Below are positions 8,940 through 22,100 of a DNA stretch of 64,000 nucleotides, one piece after another. The number at the start of each line of letters is the position of its first letter. Within the stretch, counting starts at the first letter, position 1. Source of the stretch: Marisa cornuarietis. Lineage: Eukaryota > Mollusca > Gastropoda > Architaenioglossa > Ampullariidae. Position numbers and translations under genes: made by a program. The notes under the pieces were generated by a model. The model did no database searches. It was not told where the DNA came from and saw only the letters and a program-made list of their open reading frames with translations. The stretch spans positions 1-64,000 of the forward strand of contig SMMW01000016.1 in the NCBI GenBank assembly GCA_004794655.1, in the 5' to 3' direction.

Positions 8940-10837
8940 GAGTGGTCCTTGTGTGCGTCATTAAGACAACGTGATTCTTAAGGAAAAAAAGACGACATGG
9001 AGAGGAAGTTGAACATGTCTGCGAGGAGCCTGAAAAAAAGACGGACGAAACCTATCTGTGAACAACGAAGGAATAATATTCTGGTTCTAAAATCCGATGG
9101 ACGAGCTGTGTTGTCGGCGATTCATGCACCTTTTTAGTGTTTTTTTTCTCTGGACTTTCTCCTTTCTGACCGCTGTCCAACATCACCTGTCTTCACCCTC
9201 CATCTCTGTCACATTAGCTGAAGGTCGAAAGTCTCCATTGTTCATCTTAACTACGACTGAAGGTCAAATATCTCCAGTATTTCTGTATATCTTGTTTAAA
9301 AACAGTATCACGGATTTAAAAATTTTCAATCTGCCTAATGGCTTCATCAGAGGTGCCTCCCATGACCCGTGACAACTTGCACTGCTGGGACTTGTTTTCT
9401 GATTTGGAAATATGCTTTACAGAAAAAAGCACTTGAGCTTCATCCTCTATCTCTACTCTACACAGGGGACATAATACGTCTCGTTGGGCCACATCATTTC
9501 TGTATCGTAGCTTATGTGTTGTTATATCAGATATTCCAAATCTAAAGTGGATATAAGCTACTTTAAAACATTTCAGTTGGTAGAGGTCAATGTATCGTTC
9601 GGGCTGGAGATAGCTTTTCTATGATGCATACACTTCTAAGCGTGAACTGCTCTCCATATCAGAGTACCAGTTCTGGACAAAACAGTCTTTCAGTCGTTGT
9701 CGATGTGCGTATAAATTTAAAGTGTTTAGAAACTTTGTGTGAAACCATTGCTGCAGCTGCGCTGTCATCTTTTGGTTTGATAGAGAGAACTATGCCGCTT
9801 AACTTATCTAGCGAGTTACTCGACAATGTAGGTAGAGATAAGTCGGATTTATTGACAGAAATATTTTTTTTCTGTGTCTTACCTTTGTTAAGGTTTAAAG
9901 ACATAATTTAGATTTTAACTGAGAAACTACTCGTGACATTTTTTGGAGTTCTTTGAAATATTTTATCGTTTTTTTTCAAACGAAAAAAGTCTTTGTCTTC
10001 TACTTGCCCCTTTTCGTCGACTGCTTTTGACAAATAATTACAAGGTTAACCGCATCTATACAAACACAAGTTTCTCTTTGCCGCTTAAAGAAGAACACGA
10101 ATTTCCCAGGGTTGTTATAGTTGCACGAGTTTTAACCCTTTTACTGGCTCTACAGAACCCACTTCATTGACACCGCATAAAGGTTGAAATGTGAAATCGT
10201 GTGTTGTGGAGAGTCGCAGTGGCTCTCGCGGTGTTCCCGTTATCGAACACAAGCACTTTGTAAACATAGTTACTTTAGCTGACAGTTCGCGTATCTTTCT
10301 GTTCTCTCCAACTTTCCGCCTGTGCACATCTCTCAAGATGCTGCCACTTCAGTCATATTGTTTCCAGTCCCATGTAATACAGAAAAAGAAACAGTTTTAA
10401 TAAGGTACTGTTAATTTGAAGTGGCCACCGTTAAACAAGGTAAAATGACGGAGATTGAAATGATAAATTTAAAGAGACGAACTTCATTCCAGAGGCGGAT
10501 CATCATCAGTCCTGTTAGAGGTTTGAATAGAGTGTATACTGAAAGAACACCAAAGTGTTACGGATGACTAGAAACAAGACGACATGGTGGATGGGTGGAC
10601 AGGTTTTGGGGTTCAAGTGAAGAATGATAGAGGACACAAACAGGACAGACAATGAGATACAGTTGTAGAACGGCGACAGATTCTCACAGGCAGGAGAAGA
10701 CAAACAATACACACACAGCTGTGGAACAGTGACATGTACACACATGCTGAAAAGCAAACACAGGTAGGACACACAAAGGCAATTGTACAACAGCGACTTT
10801 AATTGAATCGTTTTCATAGTTTATCTTTTACGGTCAA
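8940..10837. other. Non-coding spacer, copy A
   Basis: No gene is supported. About 1.2 kb of this stretch (roughly 9060-10240) is absent from copy B. Parts are shared with the short spacers (25141-25400, 53620-53940), and the text near 9770-9840 recurs near 27000 and 45580, showing that the spacers are old paralogues. Confidence 0.55.
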
Positions 10838-10853
10838 CCAGTCAAGTCTTTAT
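10838..10853. repeat. Left target-site duplication of LINE
   Basis: CCAGTCAAGTCTTTAT, repeated exactly at 16555-16570. The empty site is seen at about 44190-44220 in copy B. Confidence 0.9.
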
Positions 10854-13800
10854 TTTTTTTTGATTTTTTTAATAATATCAATACATCACAATATCAATAC
10901 ATCACATTACATCACATTTTCATTCCCAAGACACATCCATTAAGTATAGGAGAGGGGAAAAGAGTAGAGAGGAAAGACGTGGAGAGAGAGGGAAAGAAAG
11001 AACTAGTGAGAACCTCCCAGCTTCCACTAACTGTGCTTATATTAATAGTTTTTTTTTTGTTTTTTTAACCCCCTTTTTCCTTCCTTTTCTTTTTTTCACA
11101 TCCACAAATGACATTCTTGTTTGCACTTCCTGCGAGTCAATTAAGAATGCATACACAACTTTCATGTGTACCCGTCATGTACCTTACCTAGTCCTATTTA
11201 GAGATGGTCAACATGACCAGATCAATTGCTTTGCAAGGACCAAAAAATTAAATAAAGATAACAAAAAATATTAGCATCAGTATCCAAAATGGAGCATTTC
11301 CTAAGCTATTACAGATTGCTTCTAATAATTACATAACAAATTCCCACATGGAGGTATGCAAGTCTATCATGCACTTATGTCAAAACAAATTCCTATGTAC
11401 ACACAAAATTACTTAGCATGAATAGATGCCTGCCATGTATAAAGGTAAAGTTTTGAATCATTCCCTCGTCAATGCACAGCATCTCTAGAATGTCCCATAC
11501 AAAAGTATTTGTACAACTGACAGCCCAACCATATCTATTTATGTTAAATGATAAGCCATCTGGATTGCAAAAAGGTGACAAGAAGATACTGACAGTACTC
11601 CAAGGCAAATCCCATCTGATTATTTATGCTGTGATAAGTGCTTTACAGCCTAGAGAGAGCTGGTGCTCAAGGTAACTCCTTGTTTTTTTGGTTTTTTTGT
11701 GCACTAGACTACACTTAGTGACAATTTATTAAAGAATCACAAGAGACGTGTAACACGATTTCTAACACATAAACACCCTTGCCACCAAGGAATTAACTGT
11801 GTAATACTAACCACTATGAGAACAGGCAATGCCAAACTCAGTGTTAGTGAAACCAGAACAGCGAAGAAATATCTTACTGACAACATTTATCACACTCCTA
11901 AACATAATGTCAAATCTGTGCATGTATGATCATGCACATGTTCATAGGATGAGAGTATGTGAGTGCTATAAAAGTATGTTTAACCAACAAGTTATATATA
12001 AGGCTTTTACACAGTTTTTCTAAAGAGCAATCCAACACCATTTGTGTCAAAAAACCTGATGTTAACAGAGTTTGAACACAAATTCCTCGAAAAATTAACC
12101 AGTTTACACATTCTAAAACACAATATTTTCCATGTAACAAGTATAACTGAATCAACAATACAGACCCTAATAACAGATGGTGTTGTCGTTTAGAGAGTCA
12201 CATGGCTAAATGGGAGCCACTGACTCCAAAAGGATATTTGTGTGTTATTAAGAAATGCTGCATATTGCCCTACAATATATCGTGACTTTTAAAAAAGGCC
12301 TTAACTTATCCACTGTTGGTATTGCCTTCAGGTATCTGCATTTATAAATAAAAAATTTTGCTAGGAGAATAATAAAGTTCAAAGCTTTGTCAACCCCCTC
12401 AGTTTTACCAATGCCAAACAACACCATTTCTTTACATAGCTGGATTTCTTCTAAATAATTCTGGTTATTTAACATATTCCACAGTTGGTCCCAAAAGGTT
12501 TTGCTTAGTGGACAATGCCAGAATGTATGTTCAATGGTTTCTCTGTCGTGTTTGCAAAAACAACAAGAAGGAGATGTAATGAGCTTACATTTAAAAAGAA
12601 ACGAGTTTGTGGGTAAGATCCGGTGTAAAAGTCGTAGCTGAAACCATCTCTATTGGGTATCCATAGTGGTATAGAAGGGCTTTTGAAATATATCAGCCCA
12701 GTCACAGTCCTTAAATTCAGCCTCCCATTTTCTAAGTGCAGTTGGATACGTTTTATTGCCTAGGATAATTTTTGAAACCTCCTTATTTCCTTTTCTAATA
12801 ATAGCCCATCCCCTATTAACATGTTTATTCTGAGACTAAGTGACAATTACATTTGGTTGGATATTGTTTTATAGATTGTATCAAACCCATGTAGGTCAAA
12901 GAGTCTGTGCTAATTAAGGCAGGGTACTTAACGTGGAATTCATCAAGATTCAGAAATGTACCATTGACATTAGTGATGTCCCCTATTTTTATGACTTTTG
13001 CATCCACCCATTTCTTAATATATATATAACTTTTCTGTCTCTAATAATACTACCATTAAAGTGGATGGGTTCCCCTAGAAATTCCTCACTGCATGTTGGA
13101 ATATATTTGCTAATAAACTTTTTATAATGCCTCATCACATTTTGCCAGAATGGATTTTGAATTTTTTTCATTGCCAAATAGGCATATTCACCACCATAAG
13201 AATCAAGTTTCACTATCTCAGGAGAAATAGCTGACATCAGGCTCGTAAGACTCCCATTTTTAAGTTTCAGCCGTCTTAGCCAGCTAATTTTGAGTGTGGC
13301 TATGAAAGAGTTAAGATCTAACATTTTTAGTCCTCCTTTCCGGTATGGTTTACAACTTACCGCTCTTTTGATTTGTGCAGGTTTTCCATTCCAAACAAAG
13401 GAAAATAATTTCTTATCAATTCTTTGTATCACTTCCAGGGGGGAGGGGATCAGGTAAGGTATTTAACAGGTGAACTATTTTAGCTACTAATAGGGATTTC
13501 ACTACGGTTATTTTCCCCAGGGGTGTTAAATACCTCTTTTCCCAACATTGTAGGGTTCTTTCCATTTCCTGTATTTTGTCCGTAAAATTTAAAGTAACAA
13601 TTTCCTCCATGTTTACAGAGAATCTAATACCCAGAATTTTAAAGATTCCCGGGTCCCACTGGAAATTCCTGTCTCTCATATATTTAATATGGCTATTTTT
13701 CATACTACCTATCCAAACTACTTGAGTCTTGTCATTGTTAACTTTTAATCCTGAGATGTCGGCAAATTTATCTAGCGTGTTAACCGTTTCATTAAAAGAT

Positions 13801-16554
13801 TTTTCACTACCATCTAAGAAACACGTAGTATCATCTGCGAACAAAGCCAATAGCACTTCTTCCTCCTTTAACTTTATTCCCCTTATATTATTATTTTTCC
13901 TTATCATTAGTGACAGTACCTCTGCACAGATTAAGTATAAATAAGGTGAAATTGGATTCCCTTGCCTGCACCCTCTTTTTAAGCCAAACCAACCTGAGTA
14001 TTGCCCGTTGAAATATATACAGGAGGATGTACTGTTATACAGTGTGACAAACCATTTTATGATAGATTCTGGGAAGCCAAACAACTTGAGAGATCTTTCA
14101 ATAAATGACCAGGACACAGAATCGAACGCTTTCTCAAAGTCTACAGTTAGCAGTAGTCCAGGGATCTTGTTAACTTGTGTAAAGTAAAGTACATCATAGA
14201 TCATCCGAATATTGTCTCCCATATATCTACCTTTCATAAATCCTCTCTGACATTCGTCAATAACCAAAGCTAGCACATGTTGTAATCGTTTAGCAATACA
14301 TGCTGATGCAATCTTGTAGGCTACATTCAACAGAGAAATTGGCCTCCAATTTTGAATAAACTTTTTTGGTTTCTGATCTTTGGGTAAACAAGTAATTATG
14401 CCTTACCTTTGCGAGACTGATAACTGACCTTTTTCAAAGCCTTCATTATATGACCTAACAAGAAAGGTTCCAATGTCCACAAAGAAAAATTTAAAGAATT
14501 CAACAGTAAAACCATCTGGGCCAGGGCTTTTGTTGTTTTTCATATTCTTTAGTGCTGTACCCGCCTCCTGCAATGTAATAGGGCCCTCCAAAGATTCTGA
14601 GTTCTCAATGGTTAACATGAGGACATCGTATAGCAGGCTACATAGTTTCACATTGTCTACTGGTCGGAATTTGTACAGTTCTTCATAAAAGTGTTGGACC
14701 TCCCTTAGGATTTCATCCTGATCTATAATAATATTACCATTTCCCTTATCCAAGTATCCCATGGATTTATTCACAAAGTTTCTATTCTCCAAATTGCAAA
14801 AATACTTGGTAGTTTTTTCTCCTTCTAGGACCCATTTTACTCTGGATCTCACAGCCACACCTTCCATCCTTTTGTTTCTTAATTCTTGCAACTCTTTTCT
14901 TAAGTTTTCAATTTCAGTTAAATTAGATTCCGAGGCTTTGTTTTCCAAACTTGCTATATTACTTAACAGTTGTTGTTCTGTTCTCATTTCTTCTTTCTTC
15001 CTGAATGATGCATATGAGATAGTTTTGCCCCTAATCTCCATTAACAGGGTCTCAAGGAAAAGCTGGTCAGAAATAATAAACTCGATTTCTTCCAGTGGTA
15101 TTTCTCCAATTTTCTCAAAGTTGTACACTGGAAGGGCATACTGTCTTTTTACCTCTAATATTACATTTTTAATTAACTCTATAAAATTCTTGTCTTTTAG
15201 CAAAGAGTTGTTAAATTTCCAAAAAGGTTTATGTCGTATGAACTGTTGTTTTGTCAATGTTAGTAAAACTAAAGAATGGTCTGTTCTATATCCTGGATTA
15301 ATGGAGCATCCATCTACTATGTTGTATAGTTCGGTGGAAATTAAGAAATAATCTAGACGACCTTGTTTCCAAGTATTAAATTTGCGCCAAGTGTAGGCCC
15401 GTTTATCTGGATATAATTCCCTCCATATATCTACAAGATCTAATTTTACCATGGCATCTGTAATTGTCTTGCGAGTACGGGGCCGGCTGTTGTTGCTGGT
15501 ATAGTTCCTAACATCTAGTTGTCTATTTAGTGGGCAGTTCCAATCTCCCGCAGCTATGACATAATCATTTCCTATTGTCTCAATTTGGGCAAAAACATGA
15601 TCAAAGAATTCAGGTTTGTCTCCACTACTAGGCCCATATAAGTTTGCTAGTGTCAGGTGTTTATTTATAAATTCAATATCCAGGATAAGAAAACACCCAT
15701 TTGGATCTCTTATAACATTATGTAGTTTGTATTCAAAGTTATTATTAAGCAATACTGCCACACCATTTTGATTGGAACTATTCCCCGCCAACCACACGTC
15801 GAAACCCCAGGCTGCTCGAACAAATTTTTCCATTTTTTCGGTAAGATGAGTTTCTTGTAAAAAATAAATACTATAGTTCTGCTGTCTAAGAAAGTCAAAT
15901 ACATCTCTTCTTTTACCCATGTCATTTAGGCCATTAACATTCAATGTAGCTATGTTCAATCCAGAGCAAATCTTAATGCTGGTCATGTTTAAAAGGCAAA
16001 ATCAAGTCTAGCACATGTGGACAGTAGTACGCACAGTACAGAAAGGGGGAAAAAAGCAAAGACATAAATGCGGGTAAAAACAAAACGGGAGACTGGGAAA
16101 ATAGAAAAAAAAGATAAATGGGGGTAAAAAACAAAAAGGGAGACTGGCATATTTTGCCATGGGCGATATTCAGCGACGAGCCAATGTTGGTGACGGAGGC
16201 CTATACATTTTTAATTTTTTAAAAAACAACTTTTCCTAACATAGCCAATATTTATATATTTGCTTTGAGGGGACCTAAGCATAGGAAAACATGTCATTCT
16301 GTATTATAAAAGGGTTTCGCTATGCATTCCATTAAAAAAATAATAATAATATAATAAAATAAAATAAAAAACACACAAAAACAAGCAAACCTATATTTAT
16401 AAATAAAGAGCTTTCACGTGCCTCACTTGCTACCCTACTGTTACTAAGAACAAGAAACAGCTTAATCTGAGTTATGTAGTGCACACACACACGCACACAA
16501 AGAACACACTTACACGCTAATAGTAGTAGTGATATGAGGGTAGATTGCTATAAG
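10854..16554 (-). mobile_element. L1/Tx1-like LINE, 5.7 kb, inserted only in copy A
   Basis: An insertion flanked by an exact 16-bp target duplication, with a T-rich left end (the A-rich tail of a minus-strand element) at 10854-10870. It carries one large ORF2-type frame (15986 down to about 12250), a 3' untranslated part of about 1.4 kb (12247-10871), and about 570 bp upstream of the ORF (15987-16554). No ORF1 is seen, so it may be 5'-truncated or of a one-ORF type. Copy B has the uninterrupted target (...GTCAAGTC then TTATGGCCTCAG), which dates the insertion after the A/B duplication. Confidence 0.92.
12248..15986 (-). pseudogene. LINE ORF2: endonuclease-reverse transcriptase, inactivated
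   Basis: Minus-strand start at 15986. The first part is an APE-type endonuclease: LNIATLNVNGLND, YFLQETHLTE, NLYGPSSGDKP, AAGDWNCPL, GRLDYFLIS and YRTDHSLVLL. The RT follows: KSPGPDGFTVEFFK, WRPISLLNVAYK, DFEKAFDSVSW, GCRQGNPISPYLY and the catalytic FADDTTCF. The C-terminal part has KCKLITSPSCCFCKH and TFWHCP near 12600-12530. A TAA at about 14405-14403 interrupts the frame, where the context expects Gln (CAA to TAA). A one-base change in a C-run near 13432 shifts the frame, and more shifts follow after 13000. The lesions are few, so it is a fairly young but dead copy. The gene encodes the nicking and cDNA-synthesis activity of target-primed reverse transcription. Confidence 0.9.
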
Positions 16555-16570
16555 CCAGTCAAGTCTTTAT
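16555..16570. repeat. Right target-site duplication of LINE
   Basis: CCAGTCAAGTCTTTAT, identical to 10838-10853. Confidence 0.9.
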
Positions 16571-17394
16571 GGCCTCAGAAGCAACTATACAGCTGACAGT
16601 AACATGTTTTTTTCTATTGTTTGCTTGTCCAGGATACTTGAGAGTTAAAGCAGTCTCACTGTCTTACGCCCATGTTGGTGGAGTGATGGTGAAGTAGCTG
16701 GCGCCAGCCATTGTCTTACATTTATTTGTGAAGGGTGCAGTAACCGGCCATACTAGCCATGCCCATTTATCTCTGTAGGTCCGTGTAGTGTTTCCAGAAG
16801 AACATTGGCTTTTCAGCTAGGCACACGACAGACATCACAAAAATGGTTTATTTCAGTTCCAGCGCCGTCCATTTTTACAAAGAGCCAGCATAAACACAAA
16901 CACGCACAATCACAAAGAAAATAATTTAATTTCTCAGCATCATGGCAGCCGTGATGCTATCGTAGGTCCATAAGTGCCCCATTTTATCAATTTTCCACGA
17001 CAACGAATAAATTTTTTAAAGCATTTTCATGGATTTTTCTTTCTTCATTGATTTCCTTGTATAAATGATAAGTATCTTTTCTCATTGTCCCTACTCTCGA
17101 TGGCGTGTCTTCATTCGATCCTTTCAATTCATTTTTTGCTTAAATATGTGACCTTTCTTTTTACAAAGGTAAGGTTATAAACTCCAGTCTTAACATTATG
17201 TCAACCCACAAATCTAAATATATTTTGATAGAAACTCCAAAAGCTTTGTGCAAAAGCTGTCGTCGTCATTAGTCTGCTGCTCCCACATAGTCCACACAAT
17301 ATCAAACTACTTAGTTTTGATGTAGATTCGAGATCCTCCGGTTTTCTTTTGTCTGTTTTCTGATGCCTAGGGGGAAGCTATCATTCAGCCATCA
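16571..17394. other. Non-coding spacer, copy A
   Basis: It continues the sequence interrupted by the LINE. It shares CCATACTAGCCATGCC, TCCAGAAGAACATTGGC and following text with 24480-24640 and 44370-44480. No gene is seen. Confidence 0.6.
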
Positions 17395-17600
17395 CCTAAC
17401 AGGTGATGTTAACCAGCCAGACAACTATAGATGTATATCTCTTCTTAACGTCTTGGCAATATTCACAGCTCTCTGCTTAGTAAAATAATAAATGAATGGA
17501 TTTAGCAACATAATATTCTTGGTGAACAACTAATCGGGATTTGTAAGGGGAGGGGAATCCCAGCACAATAGACCACCTATTTATCTCGATAAAATTTATT
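17395..17600 (+). mobile_element. Old reverse-transcriptase relic, copy A site 2
   Basis: The plus strand reads GDVNQPDNYRCISLLNVL (from about 17402), then NEWI and QHNILGE. This is the PxNYRxISLL and following block of a LINE reverse transcriptase. Stops occur at several places. It is a sister of the relics at 8535, 24740, 43065, 45370 and 53130. Confidence 0.6.
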
Positions 17601-19167
17601 TAGGCAGAGATTAGTTGTATAATTAGTTGTAACTTATGATAAGAAATCATTTTCATTTGTCTCATGCTTTTTGCTAGGATTTAAAGACAAATCACAAGAA
17701 ATTAATTTAAGAATTTAATAATATACAGACCACTGTTCCCCATACAATAATCACTAATAACATGTAATCTAACAGCCTTTGACATTTTGAGATAGTATTC
17801 GTTGCCAACTCATTGCACGCTACACAGTACCATCTTGTTTAAATTGTGTATATTATTTTAACCTTATCATTGTTTAGTCAGCTTCCAACAGTCACTAACT
17901 TTAGAAGTGCTCACCACTTACAGTAACAGAAGAAAACCCTTTCCCTCATCTAAAGACATTTTGATCAGTACAATTAGCTTATCGTAAATTGGTTTTGCAT
18001 GGATGTCGCCGGGTTGGTCAGAAAAAGTCACCATACCACCACCTAACTAATAAATATGTATAGTTTAAAGCGTAACAGAAACACCTTTCATACACTTCTA
18101 GCAGTAAAAGACAAGAAGCAGTAACAAACCATTAACGAGATAACTGTATAGTTCAAAGCTTAACAGAAACACTTATCATACCACTTCTTTAATGGCTACA
18201 CTTCCAGCAGCCAGTGAAAAACAAGAAGCAGTAACAGACGATGTTTTGATGAAGTGAAGTGACTATAACAAACCGTCCCAAGTGTCCTGGAGCTTCGCAA
18301 TTCTAACCAATAGTAGGTTCACCGATGTGTTTCTGACTACGATTACGCTTTGTGCCTGTCATTAAACCATCATGTTAACGGTTAGTTAACACGATTAACA
18401 CCCTGAAGAAATGTTCGGCGCCAGCCGTCATAACATTTGAAACGAAAACGAGAAATCTTCGCTTTTCGCTATTAGTAACGTTAGTAATCATAACAGATGG
18501 AAGGACTGATTCTTTCTGTGTACTTCTCAAAATTGTATATATATATATTTTCCAAATAGTGCTTTGCTTTGCATTATGTTATCACCTGCAAAAGCACAGT
18601 TTTTTATGTTATTGTGATTCTCCGCCGTTTTGAAATGTTGCATATCAATACCGCTTAATGGCCATTGGACGGTGTACAAAGCCAGAAATTTAAAATTATT
18701 ATCAATAGAATAGTTTTGATTGCACAACAGAAAAGACAAGCTCTCTTTAAAATATTCGTGATATGATCTCAGACGCTTTAATCATGTACGTCGTCATTCT
18801 CCAGTGTTGTCCTATACACGGTGTACGGAAATATTGTGGGTTTTTAGATAATGATTACATAAAAATAATAACATACCTAAACACCAAAGATCAATGTGTT
18901 TAAAAGTATTCCCAATCAGTGCGCCTGTTTCAAAATTTTCGAAGACGATCATACCTTAATCCGTAAAACAACTTGGAAAACTTTATCAGACAGAAAATAT
19001 AACAACCAAAACAAACAAAAAATCCAGTCTTAGTAAAATCCTTGTTGGTCAGGATAACCGGTCATAGAAGCAATTTTGTTTTGCTTATTTAGACTATTCA
19101 TCACATGCATAAGGATATCAATGGTCAAAATCTTCTCGAACCATAACTTGATCTGTTTGACCACAAG
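17601..19167. repeat. Receptor downstream block of alpha-1
   Basis: A non-coding stretch 3' of alpha-1. Related sequence follows each complete receptor (about 27050-28680, 45590-47136, 54450-56405). Landmarks include CATAACATTTGAAAC and a short TA repeat (18537-18550). At 18484 it carries GTAATCATAACAG, which is the empty site for the MITE inserted at 55509. An in-frame 43-codon extension directly follows the alpha-1 TAG. Confidence 0.65.
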
Positions 19168-22100
19168 CTATCTGATCTCCGCCATGTTCGTGACTTTGAC
19201 CTGCCTCGTGTTGTGGAGTGACAAGACTTCACTATGTCCTCGGGCTTCGAGCCGCTTTAACAGACGCATCTCCGAGGCTCGCCGTCGCTTCTCCATCACC
19301 GTGTTGAAGGTGTACAGGAACGGGTTAAGGGCAGCGTTAAAAGGTAAGACAAAGATCACCATGGCAACGTTCACTTCGCCAGGAATCGGGGTGCCTGAGG
19401 CGGCCATCAGACCCAACAAAGCGACAGGAAAGAAACACAAAAAACTAGACACAACGACTGAGGTCAGGCGGCGCGCCACGGCCAGGTCAGCGCTGTTTTT
19501 GTTGGAGGACGTGGACAGGGAATTTGATCTGACACTGTGGTAAATAATAAGCTGACCGACGGCGATAAGAACGAAAAGAATAAAGTTGAGGACTATGACG
19601 ATACCGAATGTGTAGCTATGGCCTCCAAAACTCTTTCGCGTGATTGGAAGCGGCACACAAATGCCGGTCTGACTGTAGAAATCCCAGTGTGACGTCATGG
19701 GAAGAAGAGGAACAGCCGCCAGAACGAGGCCAACCATCCACGTGGAACAACACGCTAGTGCGGCGGAGTTTTTCTTAAAGCGAACTCTGCTAAAGGGAAA
19801 CCGAAGCACTAGAAAACGGTCCAAGGTGATGAGGCAGATGATGAAGGCCGACACCTCAGTTGATAAAAGACACAGAAAGCCGGCCACGTGACACAATGGA
19901 CTGGTTTTCCATTTCGTATCGTGCCTCAGGTAATTGCCTCGAAACACCTGGTCTGCCACACCGATGATCGCCAGGTAAATGCCCATCACAAAATCAGAAA
20001 AGTTTAGATTGATGACGAATACACTGTAGCTCGCCTGGTTGTTAAGAAGGAACCTGGAGACAAAACTCCCAGCGTTGCCCACCAGAGCTAGGAGACAAAA
20101 AACCCAGAGAAAAATGCGGTAGACGTTAGATTGTAGAAGATCTTCACAAGAGGAAATTTCATCCATCGTCGTAAAACAGTTTTTGACGTTAAACAGTTTC
20201 GGCAACATTGCCGGGCAACACATCTTGTAGTTCTCTGAATACATTACGAGGAGGAATTTCAAGTCTGTAAGAACAGTTTCTGAGAAAGATTCTACTGGGC
20301 AACCTCTCAAATCAAGGCTCTGAATCAAAGGCGTTGTACTAAAGGCATCTTCAACTAGAATGTTTATTGGAGAATTGGAAAGATTGAGATACTTTATTTC
20401 TGGGAAATTCTTCAGTAGCTCTTTATCATAGGTTTTCAAACGTGAAAAAGACAGATCAAAGTGTATAAGATTTCTATGAACTGTCGTTGAATGTGTAATG
20501 ATTGGTGAAAGCAAAGGGTTTCCTGATAAGATCATATAACGGAGGTTTTTCAAACTGAGGAAGACGGACATTTCTATGGACGTCAATAAATTGTCTCCAA
20601 GGTCTAAGATTTGTAAATTCGGTAAAAGTAAATTTGATAAAGAAACTAACCGACAGTTTCTAAGAATTAGACTCACCAGATAGATATTGTTCTCCACACT
20701 CTCATACGTGAGACCTGTTTCACTGGCATCTAAATACCGGATATCCGGGTACTCACTGACGTTGAATACGCTAGAACACACAAAGGCGTGACCTTGACAT
20801 GTACAACTGTCTTGAGGACACGTCAGCTGACAGAACCTCTCGTCGTCCTGCTGCGGACACTGGAACACGCCGTCACACACGTGCGAGGGATACAGGCAGA
20901 CGGAGGAAGAGTAACAGCGGTACAGACCAGGGCAGGTGTAAGTCTCACAGTTGGTCTCGTCCTGTTTGTTAAGACAGTCGTACACACCGTTACAGCGCAT
21001 GAAGACAGGCAGGCAGTAGTCTTCATCGCTACAGCGGAAATAAGTGTCAGGACAAGACTGGGAGGCGTTTAGAGGAGTGATGGCGAACTGTGTCTCAGAG
21101 ACAAGGTTGATAATTGCTGGCGGAGCTAAAGTAGATTTTATATTTTGAAAACTGAATAAACAATATTCGTCAGAGTGATCTAGGCAGTGTGGAATTTTGT
21201 CGCAGACATGATATTTGCTGACACACTGGTGATTTCTGCATGTGAATTCTTCGCACAAAGGAAACTTGCAAAATCTCTCGTCGGAGCCATCTACACAGTT
21301 GGACCTGTGGTCGCAGACAAGAGTGTAGGGAATCGTCTGTGTGTTGTCACAATTAAACATGGGTAGCCGTTCTTTACCAGGAATCTCGCAATAGGAAATG
21401 TAGTGCTCGATATTACAATAACTTTCTTTAGCGCACGACAAGAAGTCGACTGATATCTGTTTGTTGAAGCATTTCATAAATGAAACATTTTGTATACTGT
21501 CCTGAGTGTCTTTAATAACAGAATAAGTAGGTGGCGTCTGCGGTGTCTGGTTTGTATTGTTCTTTGGAGACTCGCACCAAAGTCTAACGGTGTAGTTTTG
21601 GTCACATTTAACGAAAGAAAGTTTTACTGTGTAACCAGACTGGAAAAGGAAGCACACGGAACTTTCAAAGAAATCAGTAGGTTCATTTACCTGTACGTAA
21701 TATGCCATAGTTCCATCAATCCACTGAGCAACATTTTCATACATGAGGTCTGAATCTAAACCTTGTTTGCTGTAGAGACCAACGTACAAGTGTGCTGATC
21801 TCTTGCTGTAATTTAAAACTTTCTGAAAGTCTCTCCACTCCTGTTGTGTTTTTAATGTTACCAGTTGTTGTCCGTATGAGTGGCACATGGTCAAAGCTTT
21901 ATTCCATGCTATGTTTTTAGTTTGATTCTCAATCAGGTAACACTTGTTTTCCCCGTCTATAAAACCATCACCACAGCTTTGGTTGGTGTAAGGACATGAT
22001 ACTTCATCTTCCCCACCTTGACATTCTCTGTCCAGGTTACAGTGCAGATGATCTTTGAATGTTCGGTAGTATGGAACAGAACAGTTGAAATTGCTTGCAT

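Noticed and set aside
20788..21072. Plus-strand frames opposite the LDLa cluster of each receptor
   Set aside because: Antisense shadows of Cys-rich coding sequence, present at the same place in every copy.
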